DNA of 64,000 bases from Nocardia inohanensis NBRC 100128. Its GTDB lineage: Bacteria > Actinomycetota > Actinomycetes > Mycobacteriales > Mycobacteriaceae. Under the pieces are notes generated by a model that made no database searches, was not told the origin of the DNA, and was given only the letters and a program-made list of their open reading frames with translations. A program made the translations under genes and the position numbers. The stretch is taken from the NCBI RefSeq assembly GCF_001612945.1, contig NZ_BDBK01000010.1, positions 248,001 through 312,000 of the forward strand. Reading direction: 5' to 3'. Position 1 is the first letter of the stretch; every line of letters starts with the position of its first letter. Shown here in pieces: positions 25,680 to 35,384 of the stretch.

Positions 25680-26618
25680 ATGGCACTGCATCGTTTGAAC
25701 CAGATCACCATCGGGGTACCCGATGTCACCGCGACCAGCCGCTACTACACGGAATTCGGGCTCGCCCCCAGCGAGCACGAAACCGGCACCGGCACCGCAC
25801 TTCTCGCAACAGTCGACGGCGGAGATCAACTGCGGCTGGTTCATTCGGAACGCAGGCGACTGCACGAGTTGCGCATCGGCGCCGACGACCCCGACGATCT
25901 CGACCGAATCGCGTCCGCGTTGGCCCGGCTGGAGGTCGCCGCCACCCGAACGGACAATAGTGTCCGCGCGCTCGACGTCGGCACCGGAACCAGCGTGGTC
26001 GTCGAGATCACCGAGCACCTGCGCCAAACCCCTACGCACACACCGCCGTACAACGCTCCCGGATCGCCGGAGCGCCCCGACACCCGTGCGCCCGCGGTCC
26101 TGCGCACCACACCGGTGCGCCCCCGCAAGCTCGGGCACGTGGTACTCGGCTCCACCGATCAGGAACGCTCGCAACGCTTCTTCACCGAGGGGATCGGTCT
26201 GCGGGTCAGCGACACCGTGCCGGGGCTCGCCGCGTTCCTGCGCTGTTCGACCGACCACCACAATGTGCTCGTGCAGCAGGCGCCGGCGCGCTTCCTGCAT
26301 CACACGGCCTGGGAAGTGGACGACGTCGACGAGGTGGGCCGCGGCGCCACCGCCATGCTCGCCGCGCATCCCGAACGCCATGTCTGGGGCCTCGGTCGAC
26401 ATCACATCGGCTCGAACTTCTTCTGGTACCTGCGCGATCCGGCGGGCAACTTCTCCGAGTACTACTCGGATCTGGACTGCGTCGTCGAGGACGCACTGTG
26501 GAAACCGGAGGTCGTGGCGGGCGCGAAGGGCCTCTACAGCTGGGGCCCGCCACCGCCACCCTCGTTCCTGGCTCCCGAGGATCTGGCCGACCTGATGATC
26601 AACGGGCACGGTAGCTGA
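25680..26618 (+). CDS. extradiol-dioxygenase-like VOC protein
   Basis: The 312-residue protein has two vicinal-oxygen-chelate modules. The C-terminal one carries the putative Fe(II) triad: His153 (KLGHVVLGS), His207/208 (LHHTAWEVDD) and Glu260 (SEYYSD). This is the arrangement of type I catechol 2,3-dioxygenases (BphC/HpcB-like), which cleave a catechol ring next to the hydroxyls. Length fits. GGAG lies eight bases before the ATG. No catabolic cluster surrounds it, so the substrate is open. Confidence 0.85.
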   Translation: MALHRLNQITIGVPDVTATSRYYTEFGLAPSEHETGTGTALLATVDGGDQLRLVHSERRRLHELRIGADDPDDLDRIASALARLEVAATRTDNSVRALDVGTGTSVVVEITEHLRQTPTHTPPYNAPGSPERPDTRAPAVLRTTPVRPRKLGHVVLGSTDQERSQRFFTEGIGLRVSDTVPGLAAFLRCSTDHHNVLVQQAPARFLHHTAWEVDDVDEVGRGATAMLAAHPERHVWGLGRHHIGSNFFWYLRDPAGNFSEYYSDLDCVVEDALWKPEVVAGAKGLYSWGPPPPPSFLAPEDLADLMINGHGS

Positions 26619-26656
26619 CGCGCGGGACCCGGGAAATACGACCGAAGGAACGCACG

Positions 26657-27505
26657 ATGCACAACCCCTTGTCCTGGCCCCTTCCCGTCCCCGCCCTCAC
26701 TCGGCGTGCGACGACTCGGAGCCGCCGCGCACTGGCCGCCGCTGTCCTTCTCGCCTACCTGATCGCTTTCGGGCTTCCCATGTTCAGTGCCGCGCGAGTT
26801 CTGATCGAGCCCTCCGGCACGGTCGAACGCACCAGCGAACAATGGTGGTGGTTCGTGGCTTTCAATCTGCTCGCCATTACCGTGTCCGCGGCGCTGTATC
26901 TGTTGTTCCGCATGCTCGGCGCACCGCTGACCGTGCGTTCCATGGGCCGCAACACTTTGCTCACAGGCGCTTTCGCGGCTGGCATCTGGGTCATATCACA
27001 ACTGATCGCCGCGCCCATCAGCGTGCTTCTCGACGCGATAACGACCAGCCCCAGCTACCCCAGCTCATCCACCACCGCAGATCTGTCACTACAGGCACTC
27101 GGATGGGCGACCTGGGCGCTCGCGGCCGGTATCGGTGAGGAGATCGTCGCCAACGCCGCGGTCGTGAGAATCCTCGAATTGTATGGAACCCCTACTGCGG
27201 CAATATACTTGGCCGCGATCGTCGCCAGGCTGGCTTTTCATATCTACTACGGCTGGGCCGTCCTGGAGAAGGCGGTGTGGGCGGCAGGTGCGGCGTGGGC
27301 GTACCGCAACAGCCGAATCCTCTGGCCGCTCATTACGATCCACATCATCCACGACCTGCTCATCCAAATACCCCAGCTGTGGAACCTACCGCTCCTCACG
27401 TGGGCGAACATCCCCCTGAACGCCTTATTGATCGCGGTAGTCATCGTGGTCTATCGAAAAAGTTCCGGAAGTCGTCAAGCGCCAACCCGGCACCCAGGTC
27501 AATAG
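26657..27505 (+). CDS. CPBP-family intramembrane metalloprotease
   Basis: The 282-residue protein has about seven membrane helices. It carries the CPBP/Rce1-type signature: a Glu-Glu pair in AAGIGEEIVANAAVVRIL (near 160), His in ARLAFHIYYGW and His-x2-His-Asp in IHIIHDLLIQ. The Arg usually found after the Glu pair is replaced here, so activity is plausible but not certain. It starts 38 bases after the dioxygenase-like gene, in the same direction. Substrate unknown. Confidence 0.82.
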   Translation: MHNPLSWPLPVPALTRRATTRSRRALAAAVLLAYLIAFGLPMFSAARVLIEPSGTVERTSEQWWWFVAFNLLAITVSAALYLLFRMLGAPLTVRSMGRNTLLTGAFAAGIWVISQLIAAPISVLLDAITTSPSYPSSSTTADLSLQALGWATWALAAGIGEEIVANAAVVRILELYGTPTAAIYLAAIVARLAFHIYYGWAVLEKAVWAAGAAWAYRNSRILWPLITIHIIHDLLIQIPQLWNLPLLTWANIPLNALLIAVVIVVYRKSSGSRQAPTRHPGQ

Positions 27506-27720
27506 ATTCAGCGCAGTAGCAGCGGAATCATCGATGGCGAGTTGTCCGCTGCTACCCGCTGTTCCGCTCCCCCGCTATCGCCCGAGCAGTCGGGCTTCCC
27601 ACACCGGGTCGGTGATTCCACCGAGTCAGGACAGTCCGATGGTGTTCTTCCAGGATGCGCTCCACTCGGCTTTGCACTCGAAAAGCGCGCTGGGCCAGCA
27701 CCGGATCGTAGTGGGCGCGC

Positions 27721-27872
27721 TCATCGACGCCGAGTTCGGCGGTGGGCCCGACGCCACCTGGACCGCGAACCTTGCCGAGGCGGTACACGCCGCTGACCTG
27801 GTCCAGGAAAACGGTCCGGAGCAGTTGCACGTCAAACAACGGATCTTCGGCGAGATTCTGCGCGCCGCCCCC
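27721..27872 (+). pseudogene. remnant of 3-hydroxyacyl-CoA dehydrogenase
   Basis: About 50 codons encode DATWTANLAEAVHAADLVQE and then NGPEQLHVKQRIFGEILRAAPP. This is the part of the NAD-binding domain of 3-hydroxyacyl-CoA (or carnitine) dehydrogenases just before the Ser-Ser-Thr motif, which is lost. Neither the dinucleotide-binding start nor the C-terminal domain is present. The fragment abuts the 3' end of the convergent GH3 gene. Confidence 0.65.
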
Positions 27873-27906
27873 CCAACAATCCGCACGGGCCACCCGGCGT
27901 CGCGTT

Positions 27907-29073
27907 TCAGCAATGCGGCGCGGCATCCTTGAACTTCGCCATACGTAGCACCGAGGCATCCACCTGGCTTTGCGGCAGACGGCCGCCACGCACCGCCTGC
28001 TCGAGCCGATCCAACACCTGCGGCACCGCGTCAGTGGTGATCCACAGGGCATTATCAGCCCCCGCGATCAGCGTGGCTTCCGCCGCCTCGGCGATGCTCA
28101 TACGCGCCGTGATTGCCTCCATCCCGCCCAGATCATCGGTGAAGATCACCCCCTCGAAGGGTGCGGAATCGTAGCCTGTGCCCTGTCGCAGCAGCGCCAT
28201 GGCTTGTGGACTGATGCTGGCCGGCTTGTCCGGCTCGGTGAGACCGGGCACATCCAGGTGGCCGACCATCACCGCAGCCCCGGAATCGGCCAGTTTGCGA
28301 TACGGAATCAGGTCTTTGGCCTGCAACTCGGCCAGCGGTGGCGTGCGCACCGCGCCGGTGTGCGAATCGCCGGAGCCGGAGCCGTGACCCGGGAAATGTT
28401 TCATGACCGTGCCGATACCGGCCTCGTTGTAGGCGCGGATGAACGCCTCCGAGTACTGCACCACCACGTTCGGATCATCGGAGAACGAACGGTCGCCGAT
28501 TACCGAATCGCCCGGCTGCGAACTGACATCGACCACGGGTGCGAAATCCACCGTGACGCCCAGCGCCTTCAATTTCCGTGCCCGATCAAGGCTGAAGGTG
28601 TAGAACTCCTCAGGGGTCATGGTCTGCGCGACCACCCGGGCCGAGGGCGCGGGTCCGATCAGGTCCTTGACCCGCGAGACTCGGCCGCCCTCCTCGTCGA
28701 TAGTCACCATGAGCGGAGTCCGCGCTGCCGCCTTGACCTTTGCCATCGTGGCCTGGTCGGTCAGCATCGCCTTATCGGTCCAGCTGCCCACGAAGATTCC
28801 ACCTACCTGCTCGGTCTCGATCACGCTCTCGGCGTCGGCGGCACCGGTAACACCCACGGTCAGCAACTGCGCGAGCTTCTGCCGCAGTGTGAACTGATCT
28901 AAGTACCGTGCGGAGCAATCCTGTTGCACGTTCGAGTTGATGGGCAGCACTTGACTGGCTTTGACGGATTCTCTGTTACCTGTAGCCAAGTGGTTCGTCG
29001 GGCCGCTGCCACTCGAGCAGGCGGCGAGGGCCACCGCGGTGGACGCGAGCACAATCCCAGGGAATAGTCGCAT
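27907..29073 (-). CDS. glycoside hydrolase family 3 lipoprotein, NagZ-like
   Basis: The 388-residue protein has a lipoprotein signal with lipobox ending at Cys19 (VALAAC). Its GH3 N-terminal barrel shows IDEEGGRVSR, VDFAPVVDVSSQPGDS, the loop motif KHFPGHGSGSGDSH with a catalytic His, and TDDLGG with the probable nucleophile Asp. This fits exported beta-N-acetylglucosaminidases that act on peptidoglycan or its fragments. The start is set by the lipoprotein signal; the binding site is weak. Confidence 0.9.
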   Translation of the reverse strand: MRLFPGIVLASTAVALAACSSGSGPTNHLATGNRESVKASQVLPINSNVQQDCSARYLDQFTLRQKLAQLLTVGVTGAADAESVIETEQVGGIFVGSWTDKAMLTDQATMAKVKAAARTPLMVTIDEEGGRVSRVKDLIGPAPSARVVAQTMTPEEFYTFSLDRARKLKALGVTVDFAPVVDVSSQPGDSVIGDRSFSDDPNVVVQYSEAFIRAYNEAGIGTVMKHFPGHGSGSGDSHTGAVRTPPLAELQAKDLIPYRKLADSGAAVMVGHLDVPGLTEPDKPASISPQAMALLRQGTGYDSAPFEGVIFTDDLGGMEAITARMSIAEAAEATLIAGADNALWITTDAVPQVLDRLEQAVRGGRLPQSQVDASVLRMAKFKDAAPHC

Positions 29074-29203
29074 GCCGGCCGACGCTAGCCGCCGCGCAGG
29101 CGCGGCTGGACCGGGCTGCCGAAGTTGTCCGCAACTGCCGTCCTTCCGACGGCCGAGACCACAACCCGAGGGTCGAGGTTCGGCAGGCATGGCAGTCGCC
29201 GAG

Positions 29204-29953
29204 CTACTTGCCTGCTTTCTCGATCGCTGCTCTCATCCCGTTCGGGCTCATCAGCGACCGCGCGTCCTGGATCTGCTTGCCATCGACGGTGACCGTCGGT
29301 GTCGCGTTCACGCCGTCGTCGAGCACCCGCTGGGTGACGCTCTTCACATAGTCACCGTAGACATTCGATCGAATACGCTGAGCGACATCAGGATCCGCAT
29401 ACCCGGATTCGACTGCGATCGCGATGAGCTGATCGTCGGTCATGCCTTCGGTGCCCTCGGCCGGCTGCCTTTCGAACATGAGCTCGAGCCACCGCGAGAA
29501 CTTGGTGACGTCCGCCGAAGCGACGACATAGGCAGCGTTGGCGGCCCGCGACGAGTAAGCGTTGCCGTTGGAGGCCGCATCCAGATACGCGATGATGCTG
29601 TATTCGACAACGGCGGTGCCGCCGGCGGCCGCTTCGTCGAGTACGGCGGCATTCGCCTGTTCGAACATCCGGCAGGCGGGACACTGTAGGTCGGTGACTA
29701 CGCGGATCTTGACCGGCGATTCCGGTCGACCGATTCGAACGGCGCCCGCATCGGTGACATTGGCCGGAGTCGGCCCGAGGTATTCGGCGCGAGAGCTACG
29801 ATTCTCGGTGCGCGATGTCAGCGAGACGCCGATGCACGCGATCAGCCCGAGAAGAACTGCGGCAACAACGCATTGGGTGAATATTCGTCGTCTGCGCTGG
29901 ATTCGCTCCATGTCAGCGACGGGATTTCTGCGTCGGTCGGCGCTGGCTGACAC
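29204..29953 (-). CDS. membrane-anchored DsbA-like thiol oxidoreductase
   Basis: The 249-residue protein has one N-terminal membrane helix (residues 25-46) and a thioredoxin-fold domain with Cys91-Pro-Ala-Cys94 (TDLQCPACRMFEQ) and a cis-Pro loop (NATPTVTVDG). It resembles the actinobacterial DsbA/DsbG-like proteins that form or reshuffle disulfides outside the membrane. The GTG at 29953 follows GAGGAGGCACA. It lies between secreted enzymes but shares no operon with them. Confidence 0.9.
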   Translation of the reverse strand: MSASADRRRNPVADMERIQRRRRIFTQCVVAAVLLGLIACIGVSLTSRTENRSSRAEYLGPTPANVTDAGAVRIGRPESPVKIRVVTDLQCPACRMFEQANAAVLDEAAAGGTAVVEYSIIAYLDAASNGNAYSSRAANAAYVVASADVTKFSRWLELMFERQPAEGTEGMTDDQLIAIAVESGYADPDVAQRIRSNVYGDYVKSVTQRVLDDGVNATPTVTVDGKQIQDARSLMSPNGMRAAIEKAGK

Positions 29954-30017
29954 TGTGCCTCCTCATTCCCAAAGCAAACTGGTGCGCGGCGAGTTGTTTC
30001 GAGACCGGCCGAGACCG

Positions 30018-30119
30018 CTACATCCGCAACGGTTTCAACGGCATCGTGAACGTCGGCAGCGGCGCGACCGGGTAGTGCAGAAAGGGCGCGAGCAGGGCAC
30101 GCAGGAAATCGGGTGACAC
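30018..30119 (-). CDS. 33-residue Pro/Leu-rich small protein
   Basis: The GTG at 30119 has GAAAGG at the correct distance, and the frame ends at TAG 30020-30018. The peptide starts VSPDFLRALLAPFLHY and continues with Pro every few residues to a KPLRM end. It has no signal peptide. The good binding site and a strong hairpin further upstream argue for a real small gene, but I know no homologue. Confidence 0.45.
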   Translation of the reverse strand: MSPDFLRALLAPFLHYPVAPLPTFTMPLKPLRM

Positions 30120-30444
30120 GGTATTACCTTTCGAACGAGGTGCGGCCGAAGACCTGGCCACCTCTGAATTGCTTGTGCTCGACGGGGTTTCCGGCGGCGC
30201 GGGATAACTCCCTCTCGGCCGCACGGATGCCGCCCGGGCGTTGCGGCACTTGGGCGGCATCCGTGAGTCGTAAGCGCGATCCCCGCATGAATTCGCTTCG
30301 ACCGGATTCGACGGTAATAGTCGCCGCGGCCGGACCGGAAGGCTCGGACCGCGAAGTGTCCGCTCCGGCCCACCTTTGGCCTCGGGAACGCCATCGCCCG
30401 ACGCCTGACCCGCCGAGCAGGGTCGCGAATTCGTGCCGGACGGC
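30120..30444. other. intergenic region downstream of the trypsin-like gene
   Basis: Apart from the long hairpin at 30222-30265, I see no gene or operator in these 325 bases between the protease gene and the 33-residue gene. Confidence 0.4.
30222..30265 (-). terminator. 14-base inverted repeat
   Basis: Two perfect 14-base arms (30222-30235 and 30252-30265) enclose a 16-base loop. It lies 180 bases past the protease stop and 103 bases before the 33-residue gene. It may be a terminator or a leader structure of the small gene; there is no T tract. Confidence 0.5.
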
Positions 30445-31350
30445 TCAGGAGATATGCGAGGCGAGTTCTGCTGATATCGCCAGCGTATTCGTGAAAGCCG
30501 CCAGCCTCTGCTCCGTACCGTCCATCGACTTACCCTGCGACATTATGCCGATTACCTTGTCCTGCCAGACGAATGCACTACCCGAATCTCCGGGCCGGAC
30601 CGCCGCGCGCGCACAAAAATACTTTTCAGGACGGGCCTGGCCCCGAGAGCCACTGCCACTGGTCGAACCCGTCGGCGGCTGCGGAGCACCTTCGGGCGCC
30701 ATTGCGAAGTCACATTCGGCCCGGTCGATCACGGTGGCGCGCACCTGTCGGAGATGGTCGCCGCCTCTGGGCCAACCCGACACCGTCCCTTCCGTACCCG
30801 GCGCATAGGCGCCGGCATCGCCAGCCGTCGCCAAGGGCAAGGCCTCGGCTTCCGGAACGGGGCTGTCGAGCGTCAGAATCGCCACGTCGGGAATCTCGCC
30901 GAGGCTGCCTCGCTCGCGCGTGTATCCCGGGTAGAACCAGATATCGGAAACAGCGCGGACTTCCCCTCCGGACGGAGCCATTTCATCGCTTCCATGGGCT
31001 ACACGGAACATCCCCGGCGGATATACGAGTGCCTCGGATCCTCCGGATTCCGAAGGCGCGCTGCCGATCACGCAATGGGCAGCCGTCAGCACTCGGACCG
31101 GCGACACGAACGTCCCGCCACAGTCGTGCCGCCATTTCTCGCCGCCGGAACTCGCCGATTCGTTGACGAGCACCCGTGCCATGTACGGCACCTCCCGGGT
31201 CGAGACCTCCCGGTCCTCGGGCACCGGAGCCGCCCGCGTCTCCGCGAAACCGATTGGCAGGAAAGTCAATCCGGCCACGATAGCCACGGCCGTCCGCCGA
31301 TACGCACCGAATGGGGTTCGCCCTGCGGATGCCAAACGTCCAATTCGCAT
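30445..31350 (-). CDS. secreted trypsin-like S1 protease
   Basis: The 301-residue protein has a signal peptide (to about residue 42) and a trypsin fold with His92 (LTAAHC), Asp155 (PDVAILTL) and Ser257 (RPGDSGSAF). The usual GDSGGP is GDSGSA, so the oxyanion loop differs from classical trypsins. The ATG at 31350 follows in-frame TTG and GTG codons that could extend it by three residues. Substrate unknown. Confidence 0.87.
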   Translation of the reverse strand: MRIGRLASAGRTPFGAYRRTAVAIVAGLTFLPIGFAETRAAPVPEDREVSTREVPYMARVLVNESASSGGEKWRHDCGGTFVSPVRVLTAAHCVIGSAPSESGGSEALVYPPGMFRVAHGSDEMAPSGGEVRAVSDIWFYPGYTRERGSLGEIPDVAILTLDSPVPEAEALPLATAGDAGAYAPGTEGTVSGWPRGGDHLRQVRATVIDRAECDFAMAPEGAPQPPTGSTSGSGSRGQARPEKYFCARAAVRPGDSGSAFVWQDKVIGIMSQGKSMDGTEQRLAAFTNTLAISAELASHIS

Positions 31351-31450
31351 GGCCACCAACGCTAATCGCTACCTCGGCCGACGGAACAGGGCATCAGCGG
31401 ACAAATGCCGGCTCTGTCACCTTCATTGTCCCGCAACGGTTTCAATTCGC

Positions 31451-32237
31451 TCAGCGAATGGCGTAGACGACATGGTCGTCGAGGTATTGCCACACGGTGC
31501 CGCACTGCCGGAATCCGGCCGAGCGAAGCGCCTCGAGGTGCAGCCCGAGCGTGACTTTTGGCGGTGCGATATGCAGCTCCGGCCCCCAGATCTCGTCTCG
31601 GCGTGCGAAAGCCGCCGCGTATCGGGGTTCGGCGGCGACCGCCTGCCACCACTCGTCCCAGGTATCCACCCGCCGGCCGAAACTCGCCCGCTGATTGGCC
31701 TCGTCGTCGGCCTTCGCGATCGCGGCGAGAACGCTCTCGCCGTGCGAATCGTAGGACAGGTGATCGCCGTTCATGACGATCCCGCCCGGCCGGACCATCT
31801 GTGCGAGAACACGATAGACATCGACCAGTGTTGCCGGTTGCAGCCAGTGCAGGGCCGTGGACGAGACCACGGCGTCGAAGGGCTCCCGGGCGATCACGGA
31901 ATGTTCGAACCAATCAGTTCGGGCGAGATCGACATCGGCCAATTCGAGACGGGGATCCCCGCCGGCGAGATCCGCGGCCACAGCCAGCAGCGCCGGGTCC
32001 TTGTCCGCGATCACGATGTGCGCGTGCGGTATTTCGGCCAGCACCGCCCGGCCGAGTGAGCCGAGGCCGCCGGCCAGGTCCAGCACGCGTGGCTCGGGTC
32101 GATCCGCGCAGACCGCGGCCGTCACGCGCGCGATGGTGGCGAACCGTTCCGCCCGATGACGGATGTAGGCGGTTTGCTGTGCGTCCCAGCGCTCGGCGAG
32201 TGCCTGGGCGATTTCGCGCGGTGCCGCCACGGATTGT

Positions 32238-32245
<8 letters not shown>
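31451..32245 (-). CDS. class I SAM-dependent methyltransferase
   Basis: The 264-residue protein has the SAM-binding motif VLDLAGGLGSLGRAVL (near 54), followed by an acidic IADKD and SSTALHWLQP, typical of class I methyltransferases. It is the last gene of a putative chelate-uptake operon and overlaps the ABC ATPase by 8 bases. This linkage suggests it modifies the transported chelate or its precursor, but no substrate can be deduced. Confidence 0.85.
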
Positions 32246-33019
<774 letters not shown>

Positions 33020-33023
<4 letters not shown>

Positions 33024-34000
33024 GGCAGTGCGGCCAGCGACTCCGCCAGGACGCGCGGCCCCTGTACCGACAGCATGCTGGGCGGATCGGTGTACGGGAA
33101 GGCCAATGCCACCACCCGCCCGGCCCGCACCGCGCTCAGACCCGACACTCCCGGATTGGTGCGGAAATTGTCGATGGTCTGCTGTGGATCGCCGTTGTGC
33201 AGCAACACGATGGTGTCCGGATCACGAGCGATCAGGTCTTCGACGTTGATGTCGAACACCCGCTCGCGGAAGTCGAGATATACGTTGCGCAGACCGGCCG
33301 CCTCGAAGACCGGGGTGACCATACTGGAGGCGCCGTAGGCCGAAAGCGCCGCTCCGCCGGAGGCGACGTACAGGGCCGCCGCATCCGCCTGCGGCGCCGG
33401 GGTCCGAGTCATGGGCGGGGTTTCGGTGACAGCCTTCTCCGCGAGGTCCTTCTTGCCGAGAAGAGTTCCGAGAGAGCGCATTTCGGACCAGACCCGATCG
33501 AATGTGGCGGTCGCGGTGAGATCCGCGCCGGGTTCGAGGCAGTACGCGGTCGGGGAGAACACCGCGATCCCCGCCGATTCGAGTTCACCACGGTCGACAG
33601 CGTTCTCGGGTGCGATGACGAGATCAGGTTCGACGCCGAGAACGGCTTCCTTCGAGATGATCGAACCACCGGTCGCGTTCTTGGCGGCTGTCAGTGGCGT
33701 CAGCCGTTCCAGCGTCGCGTTGGTCTCGGCGCGGTACAACCCGGCCTGCGGGCGGGTGGTGAGCGCGACGACGTTCCCGACCGCGTCCAGAGCCTCCAGG
33801 TTGGGTAAGGCGTCGTTGTTCACCAACAGGATTCGTTCGGGCGGGGCGTCCAGCGTGATCCGGCTTCCGCAGTTGTCCACCGAAATCCGCTCCGCGGCAT
33901 CACCTTTGCCGTTCGCCGACGGCTCCGGCGCAGCGCATCCGACGGTGATCGCGCAGGTAACCGCCAACGCGGCAAGGGAAATGGTTGTTCGACGGGCCAT
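33020..34000 (-). CDS. chelate ABC transporter binding lipoprotein
   Basis: The 326-residue lipoprotein has its lipobox Cys at position 22 (AITVGC). A FecB/BtuF-like two-lobe fold follows, opening with VDNCGSRITLDAPPERILLV. The DNCG segment and overall form resemble the class often annotated as iron-siderophore or F420-0 type binding proteins; the ligand cannot be told from sequence. It lies 25 bases after the permease gene. Confidence 0.88.
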
Positions 34001-34025
34001 TACCGGCCTCCAATCTGTTCAGAGT

Positions 34026-35075
34026 TCATCGCCGCGCCGGTGTCTGCGATCTGAGCAACACCAGCAGCAGGGGCGCGCCGACAATGCCGGTGACGACACC
34101 GACCGGAATTTCACGAGGGCTGAAGACCGTACGGGCGATGGTGTCGGCCACGACCAGGAAGATCGCACCGAGCAACGCCGCCGCCGGGATGACCAGGCGG
34201 TGCCGACCGCCCACGAGCCGCCGGGCGAGTTGCGGGGTGACCAGCCCGATGAAACCGACTCCGCCCACGCCCGCCACGACGACGCCGACCATCGCCGATA
34301 CGCTCACCGCCAACACCAGCCGCGCCCGCTCCGGGGCAATACCCGCCGCTCGCGCCGAATCGTCACCGGAAGCCAGCGCATCGATCATCGGGGCCGCCAC
34401 CATCAGCACACCCAGACCCAGTGCAGCGGCGGCGCCGGCGGCGACGATCATGGCCGGCTGTACGACGGCGAGTGATCCCAACAGCCAGAACATCACCGAA
34501 CGGGCGGCCTCGGGCGAGGCGTTGGTGAAGATGAGAAGACTGGTGGCCGCATTGAGCGCATATCCGACGGCGAGCCCGGACAGCACCAGACGCAATGGCC
34601 CGCGCTGGTTGGCAGCGCCGGCGACGGCCAGGACCAGCACCATCGCACCGACCGCACCGGCCAGCGCCGCGCCGGAGAACGCAACGGCGCCAACCCCGCC
34701 GAGGAGCACCACCAAAGCCACACCGGTCGAAGCACCGGAATTCAAACCGAGCAGAAACGGGTCCGCCAGATAGTTGCGGACCACCGCCTGTAGCACCGCG
34801 CCTCCAGCAGCGAGCACCGCGCCGGCGATGGCGGCCATCACGATCCGCGGGGCGCGAGTACCCCACACGATGTGCTCAGCCGCCGCGGACCAGGGGCCCC
34901 GGCCGGTCGACAACAGATGTTCGCCGAGCACCGCCACGACGGTTCGCAGCGGTACCCATACCGGTCCGACCGCCAGCGCGGCCAGCACCGTGACCACGGC
35001 AGCGACCACGAGCATTCCGATTACGAATGCCGCCCGCCGCCGTCTGCGCCGGATCCCCGCGATGACACCGCTCAT
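34026..35075 (-). CDS. FecCD-family chelate permease
   Basis: The 349-residue membrane protein follows the FecCD pattern: GTRAPRIVMAAIAGAVLAAGG, then the motif NYLADPFLLGLNSGASTG, and a C-terminal GEIPVG-type turn (REIPVGVVTGIVGAP). As the only permease gene in this operon it would work as a homodimer, as BtuC does. The ATG at 35075 overlaps the stop of a short upstream frame in an ATGA; no classic binding site precedes it. Confidence 0.9.
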   Translation of the reverse strand: MSGVIAGIRRRRRRAAFVIGMLVVAAVVTVLAALAVGPVWVPLRTVVAVLGEHLLSTGRGPWSAAAEHIVWGTRAPRIVMAAIAGAVLAAGGAVLQAVVRNYLADPFLLGLNSGASTGVALVVLLGGVGAVAFSGAALAGAVGAMVLVLAVAGAANQRGPLRLVLSGLAVGYALNAATSLLIFTNASPEAARSVMFWLLGSLAVVQPAMIVAAGAAAALGLGVLMVAAPMIDALASGDDSARAAGIAPERARLVLAVSVSAMVGVVVAGVGGVGFIGLVTPQLARRLVGGRHRLVIPAAALLGAIFLVVADTIARTVFSPREIPVGVVTGIVGAPLLLVLLRSQTPARR

Positions 35076-35212
35076 CGGGAGGGCCCGCCATAGCCCGCGA
35101 GCAACTGCTCGGGACTGCCGCGCCGGAGCATTCGTCCGAGGCCGACGATGGGAGCACTCTGCCCTTCCACTCCGGTGCCCGCGAGGTTGCTCCATTTGGT
35201 TCGGTCTCGCAT
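35072..35212 (-). CDS. possible 46-residue upstream coupled ORF
   Basis: A frame starting at an ATG at 35212 ends with a TGA that overlaps the permease ATG by 4 bases. Its C-terminal part (LRRGSPEQLLAGYGG) looks protein-like, but the ATG lacks a well-placed binding site. It may be a leader that couples translation of the permease, or only an open frame. Confidence 0.25.
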   Translation of the reverse strand: MRDRTKWSNLAGTGVEGQSAPIVGLGRMLRRGSPEQLLAGYGGPSR

Positions 35213-35384
35213 GCGCGGCGACGTTATCCCCTCGACCCGGTTACCGTCCGCACGCGGCGTCCAAGAGGCCGGCATCTGTCCGCGCTCACCCCCGTAATCA
35301 AAACCACAGACCCCGAAGTGATGGCGTAGGAATTGCTTTCGCTCAGCGGGAGGAGTCGGGATGTCGGGACCCTCGAGGCTCGCC

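Noticed and set aside
35076..35384. Possible cobalamin riboswitch in front of the chelate-uptake operon.
   Set aside because: The conserved B12-box core and flanking elements could not be found on the minus strand.
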